A stretch of 64,000 nucleotides of DNA from Endomychus coccineus. Lineage: Eukaryota; Arthropoda; Insecta; Coleoptera; Endomychidae. The position numbers and the translations under genes are program-made. Below, one piece after another: positions 9,891 through 21,925 of the stretch (its first letter is position 1; each line of letters starts with the position of its first letter). Location: NCBI GenBank assembly GCA_958510875.1, contig OY294068.1, forward strand, positions 82,455,978-82,519,977, given 5' to 3'. Under the pieces are notes generated by a model that saw only the letters and a program-made list of their open reading frames with translations, had not been told where the DNA came from and did no database searches.

Positions 9891-12800
9891 CGAGAATTTT
9901 TAATTCATACCTGGGTCAAGAATCATTATGAATATTTTACGAAAAACTGAATCAAAGAAAATCAAAATGAATTATGTTGCTTATAATACAAGTTCAAGCT
10001 CGTCTTCCGAGGATGAGAAATTTATAGTCTAAGAAGATAGAAACTCTACAGAAAAAGAGAAGATTCCTTATACAAATATGACGATCCTAATTTTTTTGAA
10101 AGATTCAGATTAACGAAACCGAAACCCTGTTTCCCTGTTGGAACAAATAGAACATCCAATATTATATTATCTATACATACACAATGACAGACTATTTATT
10201 ATTAACGAACCTTCTCCACGCCTAAGACCTTTATTTGTAATTTCGTTCATAATCACCAATCTTTCCTTGTAAATTTTATCCATTAACAATAGTGTTCCTT
10301 CGGTGGTAAATTAACTCCCCTGTTGCCCTTCATCACGATATCCTTCTTTTTATCTCACATTATTGTTAATAAATATGCGAATCCTCAGTAATCTATGAAG
10401 CGAATTAAGCCGTATCTAGAAATAAAGCCTGGAGCCGCAAGCGGCAAACTATGAGAAAGTGAACCCATGTATAAGATTCACTGGTTTGGGAAAGCCAATC
10501 CACAGAATAAAAGGTATAAAGACCATTATTCTTTGGCCTTACGTCTGTCGGATCTCAAAATTTGATGTCTATAGTATCGCGATATGTAAATATCTGAATT
10601 CCAGAACAAACAATCTTAAAGTCGACATGAGTTCCCGTTATGCAACCCGATTACTTCAAATAATTTTGAAGTAACTTTTGCGTTAAAGGTTTCTTTAACT
10701 AAAGGCGCTTTTAAGGATTCATTATAGAACCGGCTGTAAATCTTTTGAAGTATTAATTAATTAATATTATTCAGTGGAATTGTTGATATTCCTACTCTGT
10801 ATTCATTTGTCAACATTTTTTCACTTTCACCACGAACTAGTATTTCTAATATATCGGACTTTTGTTTCATTGTCAGTGTAATATGTTTTATTTTATATGT
10901 TTAATAATATAGTAAAATAACAGGTATGTTAAACTATGACAACCAACAAATAACTAAACAGTTATTAATATTCACAAGTGATGCGCTGCCGGCAAATCAA
11001 AGGCACATACTGCTTATGCGAAGTCCAGATACAGATTAGATTGGAAGTTAGGAAATCCCTAACTGTCGATTTCAGTTTTCCTATATAGTTTGAATGAAGT
11101 AGACATCTAAAAACGCAGGTCCGGATTGCCGAGCACAATCAAAACACACAATGCAATTGAAGTGCTTGTCTGAATTATTGAAAAATCCAGTTTGATGGAG
11201 ACAAGGATTATCGAGGTGGCCCTATATCGCATTGCCTGGCGTTAGTTTAGTTGAAACATCTGGGAAAACATCATATAAGATTAAAAATATAGGTATCAAG
11301 TACTAAAGCTTAACTGCAAAAAAAATTTAGATTGGGCCCCCTGACCTCTTTTGGATTCACTATTATTAATAGTAGAGATTGAAAATTCTGCCTCACCAAA
11401 GTTTAGAGTGACCAGCCGCGCCATTGTTAGATACCTTAAACAATCCAAATAATTTCAATTGCAACTTACCAGTATAATTACAATAGTCAGTTTCACAAAT
11501 ATCCCCTTTTGCGATTAAGATTTGTTACAGTTAACGGAAAAAATAAATGTAGTGTTTTATATCATCCAGCTCCGGCATTTATGCGAATCCCGGTTTTATT
11601 TTATTTTATCTTAAAACGTTTGTTATATTCCTATAAGTAGATTAGCAGCATTGGGTTCGTTTTTTCTCATTAAAGAATATGAAAAAAAAATTTAATAGAA
11701 TAAGACTTCATATTTTATATAACGAGATTTATAATTATCCCGACTAGATAACGTTACTTGCATGATCGATATAACAAAACGTATATGATATATGCAAAAT
11801 GGATATGTCTCAGGAGGATGTCTCTTCCGATTCTTCCGAAGAACCGACGACTTTAGAAATCTTAGAATAGAATATAGTCAAGTCAGGATCACAATCTCAT
11901 TTTGGTGTTGACAATAGACAATATTAATCAACTCAAATTTTAAACAATTTCCTTTTTATAATTTTGTATTTTCGTTCTTTTGAATATATATGTTTATACA
12001 GTTCGTCAGTCGAAATAACATCAATAACATAAGTACTCCGCAAAATACCCGTTCTGGGTAAATACCAGGGTAAATAAACAGGGTATTTACCCCAGCAAAT
12101 AAATACTCGGGTATTTTACATCAGTAGTCTCCAGTGATTGAACATTAACAAAAATCAAAAGTATTTTATCTACACTGTTTATCGTATATTACCATTGTAT
12201 GTCACAAAAGTCAAGATATTTCTCAATAACCTGAGGCTTATAGCTTATATTAAAGCAAAAATGGAAAATCCCTTCTAGTCGAGTAACAGTTAGCGGCTAA
12301 TGAGTTAATGCATAGAACTGTTCATCTACACATCACCAGTGATGCCTTATGAGACGTAGGCCAATTGGTCCCATTGTGCCCCCATGATCAATAGCCTATT
12401 CTATTCTAGATATTGCTCGCGCTCGCGCCTTATAGTTCTTACATGCGTTTTGTGTATGAGCTTAAGATAGTTCACCATTAAATCGAGTTTCTAAAGACCT
12501 TCATAAAATTATAACTTATATGTTAAGAGTGACGAAATACATGCACAGTGAATTTTCATGAACTTCAGACGTACAGAAAATGAGATATCTGCCATGAAAG
12601 GCAGACTTTCAACACTTGAAGTATAGAAGAGGCTATCAAACCATCGTTTAGAGTAGATTTTGATTTATCGCTTCTATAAATTTTAACCTAAAACTTGTAA
12701 CGAACAGGTTGCGTTACGGGATTATATATAGAACTCTTTAAAGAACAGAGTAGAATTCTCTTCGGCGAGGAAACTTGTCATATGATATTTAAAGATATCT

Positions 12801-13400
12801 GCCGGTCAATAAAACAGAGATTATTGATACTACCATTCCTGATATGAGATGTCACTATATATCGAAGTGGGAGGTAGTAGAACGGAAGTCGAAGAGAACT
12901 CATTGTGGTGTTAACCTTTAATAGGGTAAGTCGAGTTATATTTCATATTCTTTGCATACATTTTCTTAATTTTTGCTTCCGAAATATGATGCACATCAGG
13001 CTACAGATAATTTGATTTAGATTGTTATTAAACGTCCGGATGTAAAGTACCTGAATGTAATTATATTTCGGAGGAAGTTTCTCGACTTATCCTAATAAAA
13101 CACACAATCAGATTTGCATTTAGCATGATCCCAGGTATATCATTTCCATCATTACCGGGATTGTTGTAGTCGTTGTATAGAATTACTCTGACGAGTCGTG
13201 GACAGTTGATGCAGACAATATTTAATTTCCACCTTTTTACTTGACCCTGCAATTTGTGCACATGGTAGTTGCGCGATTCTGTAGATCGCCATTTTGTTAT
13301 CCTAGTACAAGATACATAGGATGGTCTTATTAGACCAACGTGCCGTAAAGGTTGATAAGGGTGAATACGAAACAAATAACCTAATTACTGCTTATTAGGT
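9891..13400. other. AT-rich intergenic DNA, no gene supported
   Basis: No ORF here has recognisable content. A short cluster around 12045-12120 repeats gggtatttacc-type words in both directions, like a small hairpin repeat. The 104-residue minus-strand ORF at 13061-13375 has no recognised motif. Confidence 0.5.
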
Positions 13401-13419
13401 ATACATATATTTATGACAC

Positions 13420-14600
13420 TGTCACGCCGTTTGGGAGTTAATACAGTTTATATTATCAATCCACGTGTACAATTCATTTCAAGCAAACCAGAATTTTATG
13501 CTAACTAGCAAATTTTCAACCTTTCAAATAATATTTTTTCAGATATAATTTTAATTATTATTCTTTCAGTCACATGTTAACTTTTTGCTAATTTTAAAAA
13601 TCAATTGTAATCGTTTATTTCTTTCAGATTAAATTAAAATTTTGCCTAAATTGATATCTCGTCAAGATATCCATTTTATACTAGTGTTTTCGCAATTTGG
13701 GAAAGATAACATTATCGGTTGTGGAATCACCTGGTTATTCCAACCGACCGTGTTGCTTGTCCTTTTGATCTCAAGTCAGGTACTGTTCGTTCTTTGAATT
13801 TACAGGGTTTGAACGTCTGAGGTTCCTCACCCCTTCACTCCAAGGCGGTTTATGACTTTCCTGACAGGACCGACTTCCAGTTCCTGCGAGTTCCAAGGAG
13901 GGTAACATTTTCTTGTTTGAATGACCATAATTTCATTCTCTGATTTTGTTGTTTATCCGAAGTTTTATTCCACTAATTTTTATAGAATCATTCGAGGTCT
14001 ACTGTAAGTCCTCTTATTGGAAATTTCGTTCTTTTCAATTTAATAATTGATTTAATTTATTAATTGTTTCTTAAAATTCAAATTATGTTACAAACCAATT
14101 TAATTTAATAATTGTTTACTTAAAATTTCATTTATGTTACAATTTGATTTAATTTAATAATTGTTTTCTACGAATTCAATATTATTTATATTTCCAATTG
14201 GTATTCTAAAAATTTGTAATTTAAATTGTGTTTATAATTCAAATTCTGTTGGAATATACGAATTGTTAAGTTGAACTTGTATTGTTTTTCTGAATTTCCA
14301 TCGACTGTTAAACCATCTCGTAGTGCTTGTATTCTTGACTGTGAATTCATTTAGTTTTATAGTTTTTTTTTCAAGCAGTTGGCGCTCGGGCAATTCACCA
14401 GTCTTGAATCACAAGGCACGTTTCACTACGAGCCCTGAGAGTAATTAATTTAAATTGAGCTAGCTGGGCCAATTAAAACCGACCCAAAGCGGGTCCGTTT
14501 CACTGGCGCCCAGCATAGATGGGCTGCCGTTACACATTCGTTTCACTGGCGCCCAGCATAGATGGGCTGCCGTTACACATCCGTTTCAAACTCATATGTA
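13420..14600. repeat. Possible LTR/leader relic of a retroelement
   Basis: The segment holds caatttgggaaagataaca (13694-), similar to 32556-32575, and TGGCGCCCAGC twice near 14500-14560. TGGCGCC is a common start of retroviral primer-binding sites. No flanking duplicate LTR was found in the window, so this is tentative. Confidence 0.3.
14496..14581. repeat. Tandem 43-bp duplication
   Basis: Two copies (14496-14538 and 14539-14581) of a unit starting cgtttcactggcgcccagca differ only in the last base. A third partial copy (cgtttca) follows. Each carries the primer-site-like TGGCGCCC word. Confidence 0.85.
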
Positions 14601-15233
14601 GTAGTTTAGAATTTTTCGAATCTCCATTCAAAGGACGAAAGCGATATCTGACGTAATGTTCACGGCAATTGGTTTTGAAGTTTCATTTTTTTTACGTTTT
14701 TCTGATTTTAATTGTGATCAGTCTTTTTGCAATACGAACAATGATTATTATTCTGCGAGGTTGTTGATACATCTCGTTCACTTTTTATTCCATTATCTGA
14801 TGATCATTACCAAATTTGCCACATTCTAATATTTTATATTTTTTTGTCAGACATTATTCGTTGATCTACTAAATGTTTTGTATGTAAAATTGTGGTTCAT
14901 CTTTCTTGTTGCCCTTGTTCGATTCTTCAAAGAAACGTGACGCATATTTACTGCTAGTGTGAAATCAGTCATTTACAGTGGGAAATATAATAAAGTTTAA
15001 TACAAATTTCACTCTAAACTGTAGGTAAAATGTAGTTCTTTTAATGGTGAAGTGATTTTATACAAAAAAGCAGTTGCATACTCCAACTAATGGTAATTAT
15101 TAAATCAATTTACCTCTACAAAGAACGTAGTTATTTCTTATTTCTACATAGTTCCCTTTTTTGTTTATGAAGATAAGATAAGGCGATCTCAAATAACCAG
15201 CATATTTTATCATACATTTGTGTACAACAACAG

Positions 15234-16172
15234 ATGATGGGCCTGACCACAAAAACAGCTTGCTTCTGTTACAAATGCAATGCAGAATTAAAATTAAATA
15301 AATTAGCAAAATGCGATAAATGCTCTATCCTGATATGTAAAAACTGTTCAACGTTATGCGAATCGGAAATGAGATGTGTTGTCTTGAAAAAACGGAAGTT
15401 AAAATACTACTGCCCAGAATGCGATGATAATAATTCTATTGCAAGTAATATAAATGAGAATGATAGATGTTCGTCAATAAATGATGAGGATGAAGATGAA
15501 TTAGTCCCATTCAACGTATTTACAGAAGAAATTAACAAGTTAACTCAATTTATGAAATCAGTCAAAACCCAAATGGATAATTTAATAACGTCCAATATAG
15601 ATTTAATAAAGTTATTAACGAATGGTACTATAGTGGAAAATCCATCGTTAACTTTAATATATAATGTAGATAAAATAAATAAAACTCAAATCTCAGATAA
15701 CAAAACGCAAAATAAAGAAAATAAAGTTATGAAAACTAGTTACGCTGAAATAACAAATTACGGCTTAAATAAAAATAAAAACAAACAAAAATCAATCAAT
15801 TCGCAAACTTCTATTGGAACTTTTAGCGAACCTGAGACAAGAAATTATCAGCCAATAATACATGGAACCAATGATGATAAATTCACAGAAGTCTATCACA
15901 AAGGTAATAAAAGTAATAAAAGAAATAGAAATATTATTAAAGGAACCAATAATACTAAATTAGAGACAGTTCCCAGGAAGCTTTGGTACTTCGTATCTAG
16001 ACTTGGAAAAACAGTAACAGAAGTGAATTTAAGACAATTTCTCAAAGAAAACCACGATGCTGATTATTCAGTACAATGGATGGAACCTCGGGGAGATATT
16101 CATACATATAACTCTTTCAAAGTGGGAATACCTGCACATTTGGAACCAACCTGTACTCAACCAAATTTCTGA
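15234..16172 (+). CDS. CR1-like ORF1 protein with PHD/RING-type finger
   Basis: A 312-residue open frame. The N-terminus has paired cysteines (CYKC, CDKC, CKNC, CPEC) spaced like a PHD or RING zinc finger, as found in ORF1p of many CR1-clade elements. A helical stretch of the coiled-coil type follows (about residues 85-125), then an Asn/Lys-rich low-complexity linker. The C-terminus (about 250-312), with KLWYFVSRLG and a hydrophobic strand pattern, may bind RNA. The frame is intact although ORF2 is broken. It would serve as the RNA-binding partner of ORF2. The double ATG at 15234 leaves the exact start open by one codon. Confidence 0.65.
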   Translation: MMGLTTKTACFCYKCNAELKLNKLAKCDKCSILICKNCSTLCESEMRCVVLKKRKLKYYCPECDDNNSIASNINENDRCSSINDEDEDELVPFNVFTEEINKLTQFMKSVKTQMDNLITSNIDLIKLLTNGTIVENPSLTLIYNVDKINKTQISDNKTQNKENKVMKTSYAEITNYGLNKNKNKQKSINSQTSIGTFSEPETRNYQPIIHGTNDDKFTEVYHKGNKSNKRNRNIIKGTNNTKLETVPRKLWYFVSRLGKTVTEVNLRQFLKENHDADYSVQWMEPRGDIHTYNSFKVGIPAHLEPTCTQPNF

Positions 16173-16270
16173 CCATCAGGGTGCATCATAAGTCGTTTTT
16201 ATTTTTCAAGGAATAATGTCAGAAATATTGTACCTGAAGATGAATCAAAAAACATATAAATTATTCCAGT

Positions 16271-19198
16271 GTGAATTCAAAAAGTGACAATGTAAGAGTG
16301 CATACAATTAATAACTGCAAAAGATTAGCTGTTAATCCTAACAATCCATATTATCTAAAAATATTCGCGGATATAGTATATCTGAATATACAGAGCTTTA
16401 TTCCTCATAAAGATGAAATAATAGCAACTATTATTTGTAAAAAGCCTATAATCCTAATATTAAGTGAAACTAGAATTACTCCAGATATCCTTTTACTCTG
16501 AGATCTTATTAGATAATTATAACCTACTTGGATGCAATTCTCTAAATCGACATACTGGAGGAGTATTGGTATACATAAGATATGGCATTGATTTTTCTTT
16601 AATCGGATCCTTTAAATTGGAAGGTAATTTTTGGAGCATTTTTGTTAAAATTAATTTCTCTAAAATTTCATTTATATTAGGAGTAATTTACCATTCACCC
16701 AACTCAAGGACCTCTGTATTCCTAGATGAACTTGAATCAATGTGACGATATACTTAGTAATAGAAACAAAGTATTAATTGTTGGAGATTTTAATATCAAT
16801 TTTTAAGGACGGAAGAATACTATTGTAAAAAACTAAAAAATATTTTATATTTATTAGGCCTTGAACAAATTATAACAAATCCTACTAGATGTACTAACCT
16901 AAGTAGTACTTTAATTGATTTAGCCATAACAAATTTCAATATTAAGTATGAAATTTGTGATGAACCTAAAATTACAGACCATTCATCACTCTCATTCAAA
17001 GTAAAAACTAACGTTAGGGATAATTCATTAATTAAAACACAAAATCGAAATATGAATAAAAATAATATTGAAAGAATTAATTTAGAATTAATAAATATGT
17101 CATGGAGCACAGCCCTGCAATCTAATGATGTAAATTATATATATAAGGATATACTGGATAAATGTAGCAAAATAATCAATGAAATTGCACCTATAAATGA
17201 ATATATTGTTAGGGAAAGTGACTTTCCTTGGTATGATCGGGATATTAAAAGAAATGCTAGAGAACGTGACAAAGTATATAGTAATTTCAGAAATAGTTCT
17301 GATGAAATAATTAAAGCTTTTCTTTGGGAAAAATACAAGGAACTTAGAAATACTAACGTCAATCTTCTAAGATACAAAAAGAAAATCTATTTTTATAACA
17401 AAATAGATAAAAATAGACATAACAGCAAAATAATGTGGAAAACACTAAGAAAATTAAGTAACCCTAAAGATATTAATTTAGACTATGGTAAAATAAAATT
17501 TCAAATTAATAATATACCCCATTCTTTCAAAAAGGAAATAGATGTTGCAGAAAATTTTAATCACTACTTCATATCTAGTATTAAAGAGATTAGATCATCA
17601 ATTGCGGATGTTGAAACCTGGTCACCTGAAAACTTACCAAAAATAATATGCAAATTCTTTAAATTCAAATTAGTTACCCTAAAAGAACTTACTTCAATTA
17701 TTAATTCCCTCGATAATAAGTTTAATATTGGAGATATTTTGAATGCTAAAACTTTGAAAAATATTTTTCCAACTATAGGACATATTTTATTAAAACTCAT
17801 AAATACCTCTCTAGAAAGAGGAAACTTCCCAAATGAACTTAAAACAAGTGTAATAACACCTATACCAAAAATTAAAAACAACTACGATGCATGCAACTAT
17901 CGACCTATAAATACACTGCCAGCAATGGAGAAAATCCTGGAATTGGTTGTTTATAACCAGCTTTATGACTATTTCAATGTCAATAATTTATTATTTATTA
18001 ATCAATCTGGTTTTAGAAAATACCACTCATGTGAATCAGCCATTCAACTCACTATCTCTACTTGGAATAAACTTATAGATGGAGATCATTATGTAGTAGC
18101 TGCATTCCTAGACTTCAAACGAGCCTTCGAAACTATCGATCGCTCAGTGTTGATAAATAAGCTTAAATACTATGGAATTAAGGGTACTGTATTGAATTGG
18201 TTCATTAGCTATTTAACTGACATATCAACGAACTAAAATAAATTATAATAGGTCAACAGAAATTGAAAACTGCTTAGGTGTACCACAAGGAAGCGTACTA
18301 GGCCCGTTACTTTTTATTATATATATTAATGATATACTATTATACTAGTTCTGACTTTCTTAATCTCTTTGCTGATGATTCTCTTGCATCTACAAATGAT
18401 AAGAACTTAACAACTGCAGTCAACAAAATGAATGTTCAATTAAAAAACGTAGAAAAATACATGGATATAGGGAAACTTAAACTTAATATTGATAAGACCA
18501 AGAGCATTATTTTAACATCCAGATATAAATATTCCCAAATTATTACAAATAATATCGATATAATACTTTATGGGTTCAAACTTGAAATTGTTACAAAAAT
18601 TAAATATCTAGGTGTTATAATAGATAATACACTGACATTCAAAGAACATGCTAACTATATCATAAACAAAATATCAAAAAAACTTTTCTTCTTTTCGAGA
18701 ATTTCAGCTAATTTATAAATTAACTCTAAACTCATAGTTTATCAATCAATAATACAGCCTCATTTTGATTACTGTGCTTCCTTAATATATTTATTAGATA
18801 AAAACAGCAAAGCCTCACTTCAGAAATTACAGAATAGAGGAATGAGAATCAAACTACAGGGCAATAGATACACCCCAATTAATTTGATGCTTAAGTGCCT
18901 TGAATGGCAGTCGGCTGAAACAAGGCTTGTATATTTCGCAATGATATTCGTTTATAAAATATTGAAAAAACTACTACCAGCATATCTACTTACAGATATT
19001 ACTTACAACCATGAAATACATGAATATTATACTAAAAGTAGTAATAATTTTCATATAAATCGAATGAATAGTAAAAGAGCAATGAACTGTCTGTTCTTCA
19101 AAGGATTCAAAGAATATAATAGTCTATCAGATGAAATAAAAAACTGTGTTACTCTAAGATTATTTAAAGTAAAACTGAAAATGTTTCTTCGAAATTGA
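16271..19198 (+). pseudogene. CR1-like ORF2: endonuclease and reverse transcriptase
   Basis: Domains appear in order across several frames. The apurinic-type endonuclease shows LSETRI, GGVLVYIR, LGVIYHSPN, a GDFNI motif near 16785 and an ITDHSSL motif near 16975. The reverse transcriptase shows YRPIN, SGFRKYHSCE, AFLDFKRAFETID, a GVPQGSVLGPLLF segment near 18275-18315, and the catalytic FADD near 18370. The C-terminus (18842-19198) has the LPAYL and final F.....F basic end usual in the group. Breaks lie near 16500, 16745, 18236, 18330-18345 and 18718. It is clearly dead. Confidence 0.8.
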
Positions 19199-19274
19199 TT
19201 CATTGATAATTCATAGATTTAACATATACTTAGTCTTCCTTCTGTAAATTAGGTTATGCCTATTTGAAATAAAG

Positions 19275-19295
19275 ATTATTATTATTATTATTATT
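19275..19295. repeat. (ATT)7 tail of CR1-like element
   Basis: Seven ATT units follow AATAAAG at the 3' end. CR1-group elements typically end in a short microsatellite of this kind, so this marks the element boundary. Confidence 0.8.
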
Positions 19296-20667
19296 GTCTG
19301 ATCTCATGATTATATTACTTGAAACATTGTAGCGCAGTTTCGAATGCTATGATAATAAGTGGATCATAAAAATTTGTATTTTTGTGATTAGCTTGCATTG
19401 CATTTGAGATTAATATCCAGAATGTTTTATCCCTAAACCAATCATGAGTTGCACACTGATCAAAATTATACGGGTGAAAAGTAACTTTTCCAGCTTTTTA
19501 CGACCATGTGTACCATACCGCTAGCAATTTAGCAAAATTGTACATCTAGTCTCAATAGGATTTCATTTCGAAAATTACTCACCTGCTGCACCGACGAAAC
19601 AGCTCGAAAAAATCAGTGTCTTTTCAAGCCATATCAATAACACTATGTATTATGTTTCTTCCACCCAATATCTAACATCGCATCACCCTGGCACAAAAGC
19701 AGTAATTCTGAACAAAAAGTAGAAATGTGCTTTAGTTATCATGTTCACCGCTAAACCCAAACCTAAGACTAATACTAGTACGATTTAATAAAAACCTTTG
19801 TGTACTCCCCTGGGTATATGTGTCATTGGCGGCTTCTGGCGATTAACGGAATTTTCAAACAGATAATTAAAAGAATACGTTATTGGAATTATGATGTACT
19901 GCCACCACCTACTTATTTGAAGAGGGAAGCAGGAAAATTCCAATACTGACTATCTTTGTTGCTTTATAGATAATCTTTGTTTGGCTATTAATTAAACACA
20001 ACCGAACTGATCACATATATTTAATAATAAATTTATTTGACAGATTCAAGTAACCTACAAAAGTAGGTTACTCACCTAGTTACATTTATGTTTATTCCTC
20101 ATGGAAAAATAGTTATTTCTAAAAAAGTTATCCTTACTAATCTACTGCACTAATTGAATAGAATAGGAATAGTTGTTACTTGTTTAACTCGGAAAGTCCT
20201 TTACCTCTTTTTCATTTCTAATTTCAAACTGATAACCGACCTGAGGGTTTTAACTTATTGTCGATATTGAATAACCAATTAGCAAAAATCGTCCAGTACA
20301 ATCCACAACCGTGGCAGTTATAATCAACTAGTCCAAAAATATACCCCCCTATTTTATAGACTCTTTCGTCACCTCTTCATTCAGACACTAACTACTCGAT
20401 AGGCCAGACGCGGCCTAACCCCAAAAACGAAATCAGAATAATCGAAGTTCCGGGAGGAATGCACTCCAAACTGAATTCAGTAATACATTCAAGGTGTGAT
20501 TCTTGAAGACAACTTCACATTTTATGAATCAACACTTCAACTTAAAGAAAAATTAAAATGAGCTTCGACTTCAATAATACGCGACTTAGCGTCTCTTGAC
20601 CCGAACTGAAGTTTTCCCTTCGGGGGAAAAAGTTTTATGACACCCGGTTTGCGTCTGAATCCTCTTA
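19296..20667. other. Intergenic DNA with one strong hairpin
   Basis: No gene is supported. A perfect 10-bp stem with AAAA loop (agtaacctac / gtaggttact) lies at 20049-20072. Confidence 0.5.
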
Positions 20668-20669
20668 TA

Positions 20670-21922
20670 GTCTAGGAGCTAGACCGATATTGATGGTCTG
20701 AACATTAACCCGATGGCACTATGGTTCATCGTAAGAGGACGTTTCAATGACCAATTCATCTCACAGACCGAATTTTCCACGGCTGCTAGATCTCGAGATA
20801 CAGCATCCGCATTTTTTTTTGACTGGAGGTTAACCCTTTCCAAGTTGCGGTTACTTGAAAAGCATGCCATTCTTATACACTTCCACCATGTGCCATCATT
20901 TTTTATCGTGTCCGCTTATCAGGCCAACCAGTTAAAATTGAACCGAAAATGGACTGCAAGTTAACCCCCCCAAACCTGGTGGAAAATGTTCATTGGTGCT
21001 GGCAATTGTTAACATACCCTGTGCCATCAAAAGTTATCGGTCCATTTCCGAGTAATTGGCCATTATTTGGGCCAAAAATGTTTCTTTTTTTCATTTTGTG
21101 GATAAAACTTGCGGGTTATAAGGTAAAATGATGGCACCATGTTAAATAACTTTATTGGAGGTCAAATAAAGATTTAAAATTATTGCCATCACTCCTTGCC
21201 TATTTCAATCCCCCAAAAACCCATAAAACCACCCCCAAAACAAAAAAAAACGAAAACGGGCATTTAGATTTTAAACGCCGCCAGAATCTCAATAATTGAC
21301 TAACTTATCATAAAATCGGTCATATTATCCATACTATTCATATTTTTTGGGGGGGTGGTTTTAGGGGGTTTCGGGGGGTTGAAATAGGCAAGGAGTGATG
21401 GCAACAATTTTAAATCTTTATTTGACCTCCAATAAAGTTATTTTACATGGTGCCATCATGTTACCTTGTAACCCTCAAGTTTTATCGACAAAATGAAAAA
21501 AAGAAACATTTTTGGTTCAAATAATGACCAATTACTCGGAAATGGACTGATTACTTTTGATGGCATAGGGTATGTTAACAATTGCCAACACCAATGAACA
21601 TTTTCCACCAGCTTTGGGAGGGTTAACTTGCAGTCCATTTTCGGTTCAATTTTAACTGGTCGGCCTGATAGACGGACACGATAAAAAATGATGGCACATG
21701 GTGGAAGTGTATAAAGATGGCATGCTTTTCAAGTAACCGCAACTTGGAAAAGGTTAACCTCCAGTCAAAAAAAAGAAAAAAGCGGATGCTGTATCTCGAG
21801 ATCTAGCAGCCGGGGAAAATTCGGTCTGTGAGATGAAATGATCATTGGACCGTACTCTAACGATAAACCATAGTACCATCGGGGTAATGTTCAGACCATC
21901 AATATCGGTCAAGCTCCTAGAC
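20670..21922. mobile_element. Fold-back (palindromic) DNA transposon
   Basis: The two halves are inverted copies. The left arm runs from 20670 to about 21240 and the right arm from about 21345 to 21922, with roughly 100 bp of spacer. Ends are GTCTAGGAGCT...AGCTCCTAGAC, each bordered by TA, fitting a Tc1/mariner-type TA duplication. The paired short ORFs in the arms are mirror shadows, not genes. No transposase is present, so it is non-autonomous. Confidence 0.85.
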
Positions 21923-21925
21923 TAT

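Larger units (their letters stand above)
15234..19295 (+). mobile_element. CR1-like non-LTR retrotransposon
   Basis: ORF1 with a zinc finger, ORF2 with endonuclease and reverse transcriptase, and a terminal ATT microsatellite instead of poly(A) are the layout of the CR1/L2-like group. The 5' end is not defined and may lie upstream of 15234. ORF2 has several frame breaks, so the copy is inactive. Confidence 0.75.

Noticed and set aside
20679..20870. Paired ORFs in the fold-back arms (also 20949-21131, 21456-21638)
   Set aside because: They are mirror translations of the inverted arms with no recognisable protein.
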